A DNA stretch of 64,000 nucleotides from Cepaea nemoralis (lineage: Eukaryota > Mollusca > Gastropoda > Stylommatophora > Helicidae): contig JACEFZ010024489.1 of assembly GCA_014155875.1 (NCBI GenBank), forward strand, positions 479,501 through 543,500, written 5' to 3'. Positions 29,475 to 39,110 of the stretch are shown here, in pieces. Numbering within the stretch: the first letter of the stretch is position 1; the number at the start of each line of letters is the position of its first letter. The position numbers were made by a program, and so were the translations under genes. A model generated the notes under the pieces. That model had not been told where the DNA came from. It made no database searches and saw nothing but the letters and a program-made list of their open reading frames with translations.

Positions 29475-29583
29475 CTGTCTAGATGAGCGTACTGTAGGGT
29501 CACATCTGTCTCTGCCAGCTGGCAGGTGAACTCCTGGAGATTTTCCTCAGGAGTTGGTCGTGTCGACATCAAGTGTTGTCTAT
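29475..29583 (-). other. Candidate upstream exon (109 nt) of the growth-factor gene
   Basis: On the minus strand AACTATAATTGCAG precedes and CTAGACAG|GTATTTGG follows, a plausible acceptor and a weak donor. An ATG inside would read out of frame into the next exon, so it could only be 5' UTR. It lies 1.3 kb upstream of the first coding exon on the same strand. Weak support. Confidence 0.25.
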
Positions 29584-29639
29584 CTGCAATTATAGTTCGT
29601 CTGTCTTTGATAGGTAGTGTGGACTTACGCTTAAAAGGG

Positions 29640-30715
29640 CGTGCATGTTTCTCTGGATGTATGAATGTATGAATGGAAATATATACATGGATGGATGCAT
29701 GGATGGATGCATAAATGTTTTGATATAATTATGTTTAGATGTATTAATATATCGATATGTCGATGCATGCATGTATGGATGCATTCATGGAAGAATGTAC
29801 GAATGTATTGGTGTATGTATGGATGTATGGACAAATAGATATATCAATGGTTCTCAACCTTTTTTGGCCCACGCCCCCCACCCCTTACCATATGTTCAAA
29901 ACGTCATTCCCCCCTCGTTCGAATTTCCGCCCTATCAATCCCCCACCCCCACCCTTATACACAGTATACATAAAAATGGAAGCTAAATTTAATAACACAT
30001 ACTAGAACAAGTCTAGACATCTACATAAAACGTGATTTGCGGGTCTACTTACGTTATAAAGCGATTTTCATTAGGGCGAGAAGTACAGAACTGTAAAGTT
30101 TAGAGGGAAAAACGATATCAAGTAACTGGCTCTTGTACTAATGCGATCTTGAAATAATCTTAATTTCCCCCCCCCCTCCCCGGAAACCCTAAAATTCTCC
30201 TCTAGGAGGAGGGGGGGGGGGATTCCCCACCGGTTGAGAACCACTCAGATATATGGATATTTGGATGCATGCATGCATGTATGGGTGTATGTTAATGTAT
30301 TGATTTATGGATGTATGAATGTATCGATTTATGGATGTATGAGTCCATATGTGCATGGTTATATCGACGCATGCTTGGATGAATGCAAGGATCTATTAAT
30401 AGTTAAATGTTTGGTCGTCTGTATGTATGTATGTGGGCGCGCGTGTGTGTGTGTGTGTATTATGCAGGTAGGTAGCTAAGTAAGTAGGTAGGTAGCTGGA
30501 TAGCTATGTAGGTAGGTAGATACGTAGGAAGTTGTTAGGTAGGTAGGTCTGTTTGTCTGTGTGTAGGTAGGCAAGCAGGTGGGTAGGTGGGTAGGTAGGG
30601 AGGGAGGGAGAGAGGGAGGAAAGGATGGATAGATGGATGGATAGATGGATGGATGGATGGATGGATGGATGGATGGATGGAAAGAAGGATGGATAACTGT
30701 ACGAATGCATGGATA
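29640..30715. repeat. ATGG/ATGT microsatellite field, split by a hAT element
   Basis: Imperfect tetranucleotides (ATGGATGTATGAATG..) run over 29640-29844 and 30247-30390, then GT, GTAG and GGAT arrays follow to 30690 (30478-30600 GTAG-rich; 30623-30680 (GGAT)n). Confidence 0.9.
29845..30246. mobile_element. hAT MITE, 402 bp, inserted in the microsatellite
   Basis: The ends CAATGGTTCTCAACCTTTTT and (right) GGGGATTCCCCACCGGTTGAGAACCACTC are inverted at GGTTCTCAACC. AGATATAT flanks both sides exactly (29837-29844, 30247-30254). The termini resemble MER5/Charlie-type hAT ends. C-runs at 29905-29960 and 30168-30182 are complementary to the G-run at 30210-30222. Confidence 0.93.
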
Positions 30716-31275
30716 GGTGCGGAATTGTGCTACACCTGCCTGGAACAGAAGGAATTAATGTAATAAATAAGACAATTTGTGATTGTAAAATCTATCTGCG
30801 ATAAAAAGAGTTACAACAATGGCTACGATAAAGCGAGTGAACCCGGTTGAGAGACTCTCCTGCCATCTCCGACGGGAGAAGATCAACGATATAAGAGAAG
30901 GCATGTATTTTTAATGACACACATATGTTCCTAATCTAGGGCTAGTGCAGAACCCGATGATTCATGTATACAAATACCGCGCTTGTTTCTTTCTCCACCG
31001 ACATTTATGTGAACGTATTATGTCTCTGAATATCAACTGCGCAGCGGATAAAATTGTATATCAACACAACAATCCCACATCTCACCGTGCCTTTAGATAG
31101 GTGTGTCTTATTAAAAACGTCAGATATACTAGGCTTCCTGTTTAAATTGATATGGCCGTTCGTTTACCTTCATGTCAACTTTGTTCTCTAAAACCCTGTT
31201 CATCCCTTATGGGTTACAACTGATATACATTGTCTAGTGTCTACTGACGAAAGGAGCATAAATAAACACATTCTT
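30716..31275. other. No recognised feature
   Basis: Unique-looking sequence. A short segment with GGTTGAGAGACTCTCCTGCC does not match the other repeats. Confidence 0.5.
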
Positions 31276-31555
31276 TGGAGGTCAGCTTGGTCGGATACAT
31301 AAGAGCTCTCGTCCTTAAACATCCGGTGTGTTGTTTACGTCGTAGCGGGTTCAACCCCTCCACAGGACAGTTGGACTAAAATATTAACGTCTCGTCCGTG
31401 ACTTAGGGACGTAAATTACAAGTACCACTGAAGTCGGATCGGGTTCGCCTGAAGGCAAGGGATACTGGTAATCGGCAAAGCTAATTCACACGCAAAAATC
31501 AGTCATGTGCACTTGGAAATAGTAACACATGTACGTATTAAGCTTGAGTTCAAAG
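31276..31555 (+). mobile_element. SINE-E copy, nearly full length
   Basis: Head GGAGGTCAGCTTGGTCGGAT, B box GTAGCGGGTTCAACCCCTCC, body TCTCGTCCGTGACTTAGGGA, CGCCTGAAGGCAAGGGATAC, 3' part GGCAAAGCTAATTCACACGC .. TACGTATTAAGCTTGAGTTC. It provides the reference for the other SINE-E fragments. Confidence 0.85.
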
Positions 31556-31675
31556 CGATTGAGCGCAAAAGCAACAAACAAACTTCTTATAAAGATGGGA
31601 AAATAAAGACAGCTATTGAGTTGATCTGAGTTGAGTCAACGCCCCTCCCCCCCCCCCTCCGGCAGCTCTCCCAAG

Positions 31676-31925
31676 ATGTTGGGAGCCACAGTAGAGCAAT
31701 GGCTAGCGCATGTACCTACCGGTCCTGTGGTCCTGAGTTCGAGTCCCCGTCAAGGCAGGGACTGTTTAATAAATCGACTAGGGCTGCCAGGTGAACCCCG
31801 CCAAAAATGGATACCAGGAAATGGTTCTTACCACATCATCTCTCGTGTGTCGATTGCTCTAAACAAAATAGGAGACAGGCACCATATATCTAACATTTTG
31901 AGACGTGTGAAGAGGGCTAATTACT
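31676..31925 (+). mobile_element. SINE-B copy with intact tRNA-like head
   Basis: GGGAGCCACAGTAGAGCAAT (A box region), TCCTGAGTTCGAGTCCCCGT (B box), then CTAGGGCTGCCAGGTGAACC, CAGGAAATGG, AATAGGAGACAGGCACCATA TATC. The 3' end leads into its own tandem repeats. Confidence 0.85.
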
Positions 31926-32135
31926 GATTTTATTGACAATGTACCCAGCACGCCTCAATGCGTGGAAAAAGAGTTAATTACTTGCTTTACTTACCATGCA
32001 CCCAAAACATATCAATGCGTGCAAAAAGAGTTAATTACTGTAGTTACCATGTATCCAGCAGCACGCAATGCAAGGGAACATAGTCAATTACTTACTTTAC
32101 TTACCATGTAGCCGGAACTCCTCACTGCGCGGAAG
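31870..32135. repeat. Tandem amplification of the SINE-B 3' end (about 62-bp units)
   Basis: Blocks with GAGTTAATTACT..TTTACTTACCATG.A.CCA..AC..CAATGCGTGGAAAA repeat about four times with drift. The comparable SINE-B copy at 56138 shows the same phenomenon with 50-bp units. Confidence 0.75.
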
Positions 32136-32225
32136 AGGGCCCGTTCTTTACTTTAAATGTGGCACATCCGGGGACTGAACGAGCCAGTATGTTAGCTAGA
32201 GAACGTCTCAACAGAACAACCAATC

Positions 32226-32476
32226 ATCACCATCATCATCATGTGCCTTGCCGATCAGCATGGGCGGTCATGTTTCGCCACTACACATGATCACCAGAGT
32301 CGTGGATCAACTCCGTGTTTTTGTCTTGACCATGTAGCCAAGCCAATTATCTCTCTGCCTTCCCCGTGTTCTTTTCCCATCAGTCTTGTCAGTTGTCACC
32401 AAATTCTCAGGTTTATTTCTTCTCATAATCTTGCCAAAAACCATCGGGACTGTCTACATCTAACTTCTCTAATTAG
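32226..32476 (-). mobile_element. LINE 3' part of a 5'-inverted (twin-primed) insertion
   Basis: The minus strand reads ENRKLIREVRCRQSRWFLARL-like sequence from 32476 down to the 3' end CATGACCGCCCATGCTGATC GGCAAGGCACATGATGATG at 32232. The tail is (GAT)n with CATCACCATCATCATCATG on the plus strand. Confidence 0.8.
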
Positions 32477-32499
32477 TTTACGGTTTTTATTTAGGACTT

Positions 32500-32715
32500 G
32501 CTAATTGACTTGCAAAAAGATGTCAATTGAAACGAGAAAAAGAGTGTTGAGGGGATACATAGAGCCTGTTCTTTTGTATGGATGTGAAACTTGGACAATG
32601 TGCAGTCAGTCAAGCTGAAAAACATCTGATGGCTGCAGAAATGTGGTTTTTGAGGAAAATGCAAAGAATACCATGGACAGACAGAAAAACCAATGACCAA
32701 GTACTACAGGAGACA
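32500..32715 (+). mobile_element. Inverted 5' part of the same LINE
   Basis: Plus strand: ETRKRVLRGYIEPVLLYGCE, TWTMC, then after a shift HLMAAEMWFLRKMQRIPWTD RKTNDQVLQETNDNRN. This is the segment immediately upstream of where the minus-strand part begins (ENRKLI), so the two pieces meet at the same element coordinate with a few bases of overlap, as in twin priming. Confidence 0.8.
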
Positions 32716-32871
32716 AATGACAATCGTAATCGAAAATCGTTTTGTTAACACATAAAATGGCACGCGAGTATATAATAGGCTTGCTGATATAAAGAGTATC
32801 ACACGTTTAACTATTGTTTTCATCGCATTCTTCTTCTACTCTATGATGTGCATATGTACGTTACATTGAAT

Positions 32872-33110
32872 TTAAAGTTAGTCGCAACGTCTTTTACAGG
32901 AAGTTGCAACAAACCCCAGCATGTATTGTCTGTTTGTGATTTACTAAACAATGTTCGTTCAGCAGTCTGCCATTGCCATCAAAAGTCTCACCCCACGAAA
33001 ATCAACACAAAGCGGTCTGCAGCCACAATTTCCGCAGCTGATCTCAAACTCTCGACTCGGTTTGAGTTGAATTATGAAACTGCGCGTGTCACTTACCCCT
33101 AGATAAGCGC
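32872..33110 (-). mobile_element. SINE-A copy
   Basis: Plus strand: AAGTTAGTCGCAACGTCTTT, TACAGGAAGTTGCAACAAAC, CAGCAGTCTGCCATTGCCAT, ACAAAGCGGTCTGCAGCCAC. The head is degenerate. Confidence 0.75.
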
Positions 33111-33183
33111 CGATTTATCGTGTTATAGTTACAGTAACAATATCATGGATTGAATGGTTCGATGTCCGATGAGGATGAACTGT

Positions 33184-33690
33184 CAACCAACCAACCAACC
33201 AACCAACCAGTCAACCAACCAACCACCCAACCAACCAACCAGCTAACCAACTAAGCAACTAACTAACTAACTAACTAACTAATTAACTAACTAACTAATT
33301 AACTAACTAAACTAAACTAGACTAACTAACTAACTAACTAAACTAACTAATGAACTAACTAACTAACTAACTAACTAAACTAACTAACTAACTAACTAAA
33401 CTAACTAATTAACTAACTAACTAACTAACTAACATAACTAACTAACTAACTAACTTAACTAACTAACTAACTAAAGTAACTAACTAACTAAACTAAACTA
33501 GCTAACTAACTAACTAACTAAGTAACTAATTAACTAACTAACTAACTAACTAAACTAACTAAACTAACAACCAAACTAACTAACTAACTAACTATCTAAC
33601 TAAACTAACTAACTAACCAGCCGACCAACCAACCAACCAACCAACCAACTACCTAACTAACTAAGTAACTAACTACATTAGTGTGTACAG
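33184..33690. repeat. (AACT)n/(AACC)n satellite, second array
   Basis: About 500 bp of CTAA-rich tetranucleotides flanked by CCAA blocks on both sides (33184-33250 and 33615-33650), the same composition as 2390-3297, here with AATT and AAAC variants. Confidence 0.95.
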
Positions 33691-33764
33691 GACTTTTTAC
33701 ACACCTTGAGGGGTTAAAGCACATAAGGCTAGATCCATATTTCTTGCCGTGGTTTCCTTTATAG

Positions 33765-35660
33765 TGTCGTCCCTGGAGTGAGGGGAATCAACACCCACAT
33801 TATTTTTAACCCCATATCATTACTCTGGAGAATTCACCAGATTCTGTCCACAACACTCCGTCAGTCTCAGGATATCTCTTTCTCTCTCCCTCTCTCACCC
33901 CTGTGTCATGCCCCCTCTCACACTTCCCCAGAACAACATACTAAACAACTCTAGCTTCTAAAAATTAATAACACATTAATTTAATGAAGAAAAGTGTATT
34001 TATGTGAGAAGTGTATGTGTAGAATGTATGTCGTATACTCTAGTGTGTCTGCAGAATCAGACCGAACAGCTCAGGAGCAAAGTCTGATCATCCCGGTAAG
34101 GACTACACAACATCATCATAGTTCAGCACAAAATGACCTCACCAAAACGATGTGTCCCTCCTGCTAGATGTTGACTTCCTCCGGTGGCCTTTTGATAACC
34201 CCGATATCTGGTCACCAATCACGGATATAGTCCGATACTTATCCTGAATCGATCATACACAATGTTACTAAATGTCCTTAAAGTTCTGAGACTTAACAAT
34301 CCTTGCATCGTGAAAACACGGAACACTGTCCCTTGAAATAACATGGTTCATTTGTAAATGTCCTAGAGTTTTCACCATTACACAGTTATTGTTTACAGTC
34401 CCACAGGAATCTAATAATTTAGTAAAAGCGCCAGGTTCATTGTTCCTGTTCCCTAGATAATCCCTATTGTTCTTTCTACATAGATAATCACTATTGTTCT
34501 TGTTCCATGTGGTATGGAAAATAATCTCACTATTGTTCTTGTTCCATGTGGTATGGAAAATAATCTCACTATTGTTCTTGTTCCATGTGGTATGGAAAAT
34601 AATCTCACTATTGTTCTTGTTCCATGTGGTATGGAAAATAATCTCACTATTGTTCTTGTTCCATGTGGTATGGAAAGTAATCTCACTATTAACTTCCGTG
34701 ATCCCTATCACTAAGACGTCATCTGCCGGATACTTATATGTTTCGGCTCAACAGAGCCATGTTCCTTCAGACCCTTTTTATCATGGGCCCAGTGCAAAAG
34801 CCGCTGAATAAGTCTTCCTGCACTCATTTATCCATGATCTGAAATAGTGATGTTTCATCTTGTTTTCTTCATAACCTGAGGGGAACCTGTGAAAGAGATA
34901 ACACACCTGGTGAGAGCAACCCCCTACTGACCCCTATTAGATTAGTGTAGGCCGACGGCCTCACTCAGATATATAACAGTGAACCAAACTCTGTCATCGG
35001 GCAGAGGAGCTCGTCACATCGGTCTGAGTTAGGGTAAGACAAGGAAAGACCAAATGTAAAGTGCAGAACCCCGGTAGACACCCCATTGGAAGATCCCACC
35101 ATTGGACATTTCCCCTATCCTCCAACCATCCTCAATCTTTCTACATATCATCCCACTTCACTATTCCCAACCAGCTGAGCTAATTGACCTCTCACACTAG
35201 TTAGTTTTAACAATGCGACTGCCTACTGTCGCCGACACTCCTTGAATACCTAACCACAAAGCAACAACACTATGCTCAAGTCCTAAACTCTATCTATCAC
35301 TCGACTGGTCTACATTATTTACATCTAAATGCGATCAAGTGAATACCTTATGAAAACTCAGCTCTATCCTGAATCGAATCTACACTTTGCCATGAAAGAC
35401 ACATGTTCATCAACGTTAATTGATACAGAACACAATAGATTCTTTTCTATATTAGAACAGAGCTATTCAAACACTTCAGCCTAGGCCAACTCTCTTGATC
35501 ACACTAGCGGCAACAAGTTATGTTTTCATACAGTCGGGGATTGTCCGAGTGACGTCATTCGATGTCAACAACAGGTGGCCCCAGCGGCAGACAATCTGTT
35601 CCCAACTTCACAAGAATAGTTGTCCCCCCCCCCCCCTCCCCTTCTACAACTAGATGCAAA
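33765..35660 (-). mobile_element. Unclassified 1.9-kb interspersed repeat, copy 2
   Basis: Reverse complement of 9290-11195. Shared pieces on the plus strand include CCTGGAGTGAGGGGAATCAA (33774), AGAATCAGACCGAACAGCTC (34053), GGGCCCAGTGCAAAAGCCGC (34785), GTAGGCCGACGGCCTCACTC (34949), ACTGTCGCCGACACTCC (35226), GTGACGTCATTCGATG (35551). Divergence looks considerable. The copy differs mainly by its internal tandem repeats. Confidence 0.6.
34482..34692. repeat. 39-bp tandem repeat, about five units
   Basis: Units contain TTGTTCTTGTTCCATGTGGT then ATGGAAAATAATCTCACTA. The period is a multiple of three, so all frames stay open (minus frame NNSEIIFHTTWNK), but this is a property of the repeat, not of a gene. 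It is located inside copy 2 of the 1.9-kb repeat, whose copy 1 lacks this array. Confidence 0.9.
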
Positions 35661-35829
35661 AGTCTTTTCCTCTCGGACGGCGACACATCAAACAATGCCG
35701 ACAAATTTCCCGTTTACTAGGGAAATCTTAAAGACTAGTAGTTTCGTTTGATCCGACGTGTTTCCCCACCAGTAACAAACAATTGCAGCTGTGAATACAG
35801 ACTGTCTCTGTTAGTTTATCATCTTATCG

Positions 35830-36095
35830 TTAACTACAGTGGTCCCGTGACATTTCTGTGGACCAACCGGCACTCGACGGGTGATACAGCCAGCATCGTG
35901 CCCGCCACTTTTACTTCTCAAGACATTTCCTGGTATCCTATTTTAGGCTGGGTTGATCTGGAACCCCAGGTCGATTTTACAATTTAGAATCTGCCCGCAA
36001 CGCGGTCTGCTGTCAAATTGCGCGCAGTTGTGTTTCGAACGCGGGTATGCGGAATCATGAACTGCGTCCGTAAACCCATCACCACGGAGCCGGCC
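35830..36095 (-). mobile_element. Composite SINE-B body and SINE-A head
   Basis: 35838-35985 matches the SINE-B body (CCGCCACTTTTACTTCTCAA, TTTTAGGCTGGGTTGATCTG). 35995-36095 matches the SINE-A head (CGCGGTCTGCTGTCAAATTG, GTGTTTCGAACGCGGGTATG, CACCACGGAGCC). Either a chimeric SINE or two adjacent truncated copies. Confidence 0.6.
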
Positions 36096-36164
36096 ATTTT
36101 ATGTGACAAATCTAAAATTACAAAAAGGTTTATGATTGTGCATACACAGAAATGAGATTCATGT

Positions 36165-36520
36165 GAAGAATTATTAATGTAACAAGAATAGAGAAAATCA
36201 GAAATGAAGAAATCAGGACTAAAATGGGGTTCATAGCAGCGCTATATTTTATTAGAATGGCAGCAAATCAAATGGTTTGACCATGCAACTAAGTTACCAA
36301 TTAACAGTATACCATAACAAGCAATGATGTACAGACCAAATGGAAGCAGACGAAGGGGCCGACCATGTAAACGATGGAAAGAGGGAAGAGGATAAGCATA
36401 GTCCATGGAAATCTCGATTCATGAAGCCTATTAAAGGGCACTCTCCCGCTGTTTTTACTTCACCTCGACACCACAAAGTACAAGAGGAAAAAGATGAGAT
36501 GAGGTGAAATTGTACATAAC
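36165..36520 (+). mobile_element. LINE 3' end with (GATGA)n tail (plus strand)
   Basis: IRNEEIRTKMGFIAALYFI is followed by the 3' UTR shared with 568-1015 and 19786-20300 (GCATAGTCCATGGAAATCTC, GGCACTCTCCCGCTGTTT), and it ends AAAAAGATGAGATGAGGTGA. It is the third copy of this family in the window. Confidence 0.8.
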
Positions 36521-36944
36521 AAACGAGTTCATATGCCAGAAATATGAAAGCTGCGTTAATCGTTTATCAAACCTGAAATCTGAAACTTCGTGCGTGGGCT
36601 TCCAGTCTTGAAGATGAGCCAGCCAGCACAAACAGGAAGTATGAGGTAAGTGGCTAAACTAAAGGACCCCATTCCATGACTTGCGGGGTGTTGGGTATAT
36701 GGTGCTAGCCGCATATTTTTGTATACCAGTCGCAGTCGATGAGTAACGCGGTCAATATCATCCCGGTCGCTTTTACTTCTCATAACTTATCTAGGTACCC
36801 ATTTTAGATAATGCAGACCCGATAGTCCCTGGTCAATTTACATAAAAATATCCGGCGTAACTGGGACTCAAACACATGAGCACAATACTAGACGATAAGT
36901 GTGCTATCTACTGTTCTGCATGCTGTTCACTTTCTGGGATTAGG

Positions 36945-37140
36945 TTAGTTGTATGTCCATTACAGTGCGTTGCAATCACGCCCAGCATTTATTTTATATG
37001 TGTGATTTACTTGATAATGCTTAATTAGTAGTAGTAGCTAAATTAGCAGTAGTTTTCGATTGCTTCCTGGAGGACATATGTTTCATACCATCGATATCAA
37101 TGCAAATCGGTCTGCTTTAAATTCCCCGCTGATTTTAAAC
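36945..37140 (-). mobile_element. SINE-A copy within the duplication
   Basis: GGTTAGTTGTATGTCCATTA, CAGTGCGTTGCAATCACGCC, AATGCAAATCGGTCTGC. Its counterpart in copy B is 41443-41600, so this SINE predates the duplication. Confidence 0.7.
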
Positions 37141-37154
37141 CCTATCTGAAGTAT

Positions 37155-37380
37155 AATAATTTTGTTGCATATCCCTTACGGGACGTTGCAGTCAACACCA
37201 GCATTTTCAGCTGCTGTTGATGTACTAGGCAAGTGTTACCTTCAGTAGTTTGCCATTGCTTTCTGAACGACCGGCCCCTATACCTTTTTCGAAAAAAAAC
37301 CAGCACCGCTGTGTTTCGAACCCGGGTATACGGGCTCACAAACCGCGTTCGCAAGCCCTTAGCCACAGAGACGCTGAAAG
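37155..37380 (-). mobile_element. SINE-A copy
   Basis: Plus strand: TTGCATATCCCTTACGGGAC, GTAGTTTGCCATTGCTTTCT, GAACGACCGGCCCCTATACC, CGCTGTGTTTCGAACCCGGG (B-box complement present), CCTTAGCCACAGAGACGC. Absent from copy B of the duplication. Confidence 0.8.
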
Positions 37381-37402
37381 TACGATGAGGATATTTACAC
37401 AT

Positions 37403-37635
37403 GCAAAGGTAGCTTAGGAGGTAGTTCCCCAAAGATAGCTTAGAGGGTAGTTCCCCAAAGATTGCTTAGGAGGTAGTTCCCCAAAGATTGTTTAGGAGGT
37501 AGTTCTCCAAAGATTGTTTAGGGAGTAGTTCTCTAAAGATTTCTTAGGAGGTAGTTTATCAAAGACTGTATAGGAGATAGTTCCCCAAAGATTTCTTAGG
37601 AGGTAGTTCCTCAAAGATTGCTTAGGAGGTAGTTA
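37403..37635. repeat. 30-bp tandem repeat, about eight units
   Basis: Units of GCTTAGGAGGTAGTTCCCCA AAGATT. The array ends where the shared duplication sequence GGTGACGTAT starts. Confidence 0.9.
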
Positions 37636-37983
37636 TGGTGACGTATTTGTTTGTCATCTTAGTTTGTTACTTAGTCAGTCGCGGTTCCAACTTCACGGCA
37701 AAGGGTCCCCCTATATTGCTCCGTTCCTGTGCCAGTGAATATCACACAAAATGCTCCTCACTGTGCCATGTGAAAAGTCGAACAAACAATGGTATCTTAA
37801 AACAAGATGGAGTAAATGTGTTGATTGAGGCTGTCTACGACGTATCTACAACAGGTTTAATTCCCCACGCGTGTTTCTGGATATAAAAAGACCACTTAAT
37901 TCACGGAGACCGTTCTGGGTGTAAGGTCCTATAAATGTGTGTATGCAGAGGTAAGGTCATATAAATGTGTATGCAGAGGTAAG

Positions 37984-38907
37984 GTCAAGGAGTGTCCCCT
38001 GGCCAAGATGGAAACGGACTTCCGAGCACCCAACAACAAAAGAAAGTGTGCCAACTGCCTGGGCAAACATGGAGCAAGATACCTGGGTTGTCCGTACCTG
38101 CAGAGACATAGAGACGTCTTAAAAATCGCCATCATCACAAAGACACCATTCAAGGAAGCAATGCAGAGGGGCGAGACAGCCACGGGTATAGCACAAACTG
38201 AAAGAGATCAACTTCAAAAGCAGATAGACGAGTTGAAGAAACAAGTCAAGGCACTGCTGACGACGACTCCGACCAGCGATAATGAGAAGCTGCTGGCCGA
38301 CATGAAAGAAATCCAGCTCAACATCAAACAAGAGATCCAGCGCATGGCTGAGATGAAGAAGGAGAACGAAGAAATCCTACAAATGATCAAGACCGAAAGA
38401 GAACTGCATAGAGCTGAAATGGAACTCTTTCAAAACAAACTAACAGAAGCCACACAAGAACTCAGAGAGAAACCGCAAGAAGAAAACCAAGAGTCCGAGC
38501 CTGAACCGCAAACTAAAGCCAGCAGCAAAACAACAACGCCCAAGAGGGAACTACTATACCGTCGGATCTCTGAAGGAGGCACAGAATACCCAGTCGACAA
38601 GGAGGAACTCAAGCGCGAGGAATTCAGAAGGCGCTGGGAAGAAAAAGAAAAGAAGAAGCCTAAGAAACTCCGGGGGAAACCGATGGTATACCCAGTCTTA
38701 CACTATGACTGTGAGAACGACTCCGAGTACTATATAGATGACGGTAAAATCGTCCCATGGCTGACCACGGAGGAAGAAAACTTTAGGCAGCAGCTTCACA
38801 AACGCGACAGTGAAAACAGGCACAAGGAGGAAAATGAAAACGTCGAAAAGCTCCTACAGAAAATGCACAAAAAGGAGACAAAAATACCAAATGCAAAGTC
38901 CTTTTAA
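37984..38907 (+). CDS. LINE ORF1 (Gag-like) protein, 5'-truncated
   Basis: Uninterrupted frame of about 308 codons inside the element (it stays open upstream into flanking DNA to an ATG at 37939, which is fortuitous; the first internal ATG is 38008). A zinc knuckle KCANCLGKHGARYLGCP (38044-38094; C-x2-C-x3-H-x6-C) is of the type ending the ORF1 of Jockey/CR1/I-like LINEs. The preceding ECPLAK may be the end of a second knuckle. Then a long coiled coil from about 38188 to 38470 (QTERDQLQKQIDELKKQVKA, MAEMKKENEEILQMIKTERE) and a charged tail (EEFRRRWEEKEKKKPKKLRG). Such proteins bind element RNA. The intact frame indicates a fairly recent insertion. Confidence 0.85.
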   Translation, partial: VKECPLAKMETDFRAPNNKRKCANCLGKHGARYLGCPYLQRHRDVLKIAIITKTPFKEAMQRGETATGIAQTERDQLQKQIDELKKQVKALLTTTPTSDNEKLLADMKEIQLNIKQEIQRMAEMKKENEEILQMIKTERELHRAEMELFQNKLTEATQELREKPQEENQESEPEPQTKASSKTTTPKRELLYRRISEGGTEYPVDKEELKREEFRRRWEEKEKKKPKKLRGKPMVYPVLHYDCENDSEYYIDDGKIVPWLTTEEENFRQQLHKRDSENRHKEENENVEKLLQKMHKKETKIPNAKSF

Positions 38908-39110
38908 GGACTGGAACCAGTCAAGCCAGGAGTCTGCGCCAACAAAGAAAACAAGAGGAAACATGCACAAAGGACAGCCGCCGACCGATCCCCCAGCTAG
39001 AGTGGGATTACGAAAAGTCCTTATAAGGACTGCAGCCATACGAGCCAGGAGCCTACTCAAACACAGAAAACCACAAGAACAGACGAGCACTAAGGATAGC
39101 CGCCGACCGA
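38896..39110 (+). repeat. Twin direct repeats with palindromes in the LINE 3' UTR
   Basis: Two units of about 110 bp start at 38896 and 39009. Both begin with AGTCCTT..AAGGACT (38899-38914 near-palindrome, 39013-39028 AGTCCTTATAAGGACT perfect palindrome), continue with AGCCAGGAG and end with GCCGCCGACCGA. A third related GTCCGAGAAAGGACTC is at 39150. Candidate RNA hairpins for recognition by a reverse transcriptase supplied in trans (inference). Confidence 0.75.

Noticed and set aside
34268..34714. Repeat protein with 13-residue units
   Set aside because: The 39-bp period keeps all frames open on both strands and the array sits in a noncoding interspersed repeat.
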